From an uncultured Oscillospiraceae bacterium (GTDB taxonomy: Bacteria > Bacillota > Clostridia > Oscillospirales > Oscillospiraceae): a stretch of 64,000 nt of DNA. Where the stretch lies: the NCBI GenBank assembly GCA_947630785.1, contig CANRIW010000004.1:22541-86540 (forward strand). Direction: 5' to 3'. The notes under the pieces were generated by a model. That model was not told the DNA's origin and ran no database searches. It saw only the letters and a list, made by a program, of their open reading frames with translations. This document shows, piece after piece, positions 63,421 through 64,000 of the stretch; within the stretch, counting starts at the first letter, position 1, and every line of letters begins with the position of its first letter. The translations under genes were made by a program, and so were the position numbers.

Positions 63421-64000
63421 ATGTCTCAGTTGAAAGGCGCGGCCGTCATCGGCCAATCCGGCGGCCCCACCTCCGTCATCAACGCCAGCGCCTACGGCGT
63501 CATCCGCACCGCTCTGGATAACCCCGACATCACCGCCGTCTACGGCGCCGCCCACGGCATCAAGGGCGTGCTGGGCGACAAGCTGTACGATATGGGCCAG
63601 GAGGACGCCGAGGAGCTCAAGCTGCTGCTGAACACCCCCTCCTCCGAGCTGGGCTCCTGCCGCTACAAGATCGCCGACCCCGACGTGGACGACACCGACT
63701 ACAAGCGCATCCTGGAGATCTTCAAGAAGTACAACATCCGCTACTTCTTCTACAACGGCGGCAACGACTCCATGGACACCTGCAACAAGATCAGCAAGTT
63801 CATGCTGCGCAACGGCTACGAGGTGCGCTGCATGGGCATCCCGAAGACCATCGACAACGACCTGGCCGGCACCGACCACTGCCCGGGCTTCGCGTCCGCC
63901 GCGAAGTTCATTGCCACGTCCGTCATGGAGGTCTACCGCGACGCCACCGTGTACGACAAGGGCATGATCACCGTGATCGAGTGCATGGGCCGCCACGCGG
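63421..64000 (+). CDS. Diphosphate-dependent 6-phosphofructokinase (3' truncated by window edge)
   Basis: IGQSGGPTSVINAS, YNGGNDSMDT, GIPKTIDNDLAGTDH (PKTIDND as in PPi-PFKs). Confidence 0.9.
   Translation, partial: MSQLKGAAVIGQSGGPTSVINASAYGVIRTALDNPDITAVYGAAHGIKGVLGDKLYDMGQEDAEELKLLLNTPSSELGSCRYKIADPDVDDTDYKRILEIFKKYNIRYFFYNGGNDSMDTCNKISKFMLRNGYEVRCMGIPKTIDNDLAGTDHCPGFASAAKFIATSVMEVYRDATVYDKGMITVIECMGRHA

Noticed and set aside
1-64000. CRISPR arrays, IS elements, rRNA operons, prophage
   Set aside because: No regularly spaced repeats, transposases, rRNA-like sequence or phage structural genes seen.

Overview
The window is gene-dense, GC-rich and mostly housekeeping, and looks like a spore-forming Clostridia/Oscillospiraceae-type Firmicute (inferred from gene content and order: xseB-ispA-dxs-tlyA-nadK-argR-recN, spoIID-queA-tgt-yajC, scpAB-ytfJ-dac, an ispH-rpsA fusion, SpoIID-like and cortex-type genes). 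I support about 73 CDS, one tRNA-Arg(ACG), many intrinsic terminators and several sigma-A promoters. I saw no CRISPR array, prophage, IS element or rRNA. The strongest leads are non-coding or architectural. (1) A 264-bp intergenic region before a tyrosine recombinase (60317-60580) carries a perfect 13-bp palindrome, a 13-bp long-range inverted repeat enclosing several nested helices, and a recombinase start codon with no Shine-Dalgarno (SD). (2) An ispH-rpsA fusion has a near-perfect internal SD and ATG exactly at the domain junction, plus an AT-rich promoter-like pocket upstream. (3) Two genes (TIGR04086 family and a D,D-carboxypeptidase) have their SD inside the 3' arm of a terminator-like hairpin whose T-tract abuts the start codon; other genes (rnc, an MGMT-family gene after the tRNA) sit directly behind terminators with no room for a promoter. 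(4) An HTH regulator is fused to about eight glycine-rich decapeptide repeats, with a 9-bp inverted repeat bracketing its -10. (5) A 391-bp divergent intergenic region upstream of an MBL hydrolase-tyrS operon holds a direct repeat, a 14-bp palindrome, an orphan bidirectional terminator and a leader hairpin. (6) An unknown ORF is inserted between leuD and leuB. No homology search or folding software was run; all identifications come from reading the sequence.
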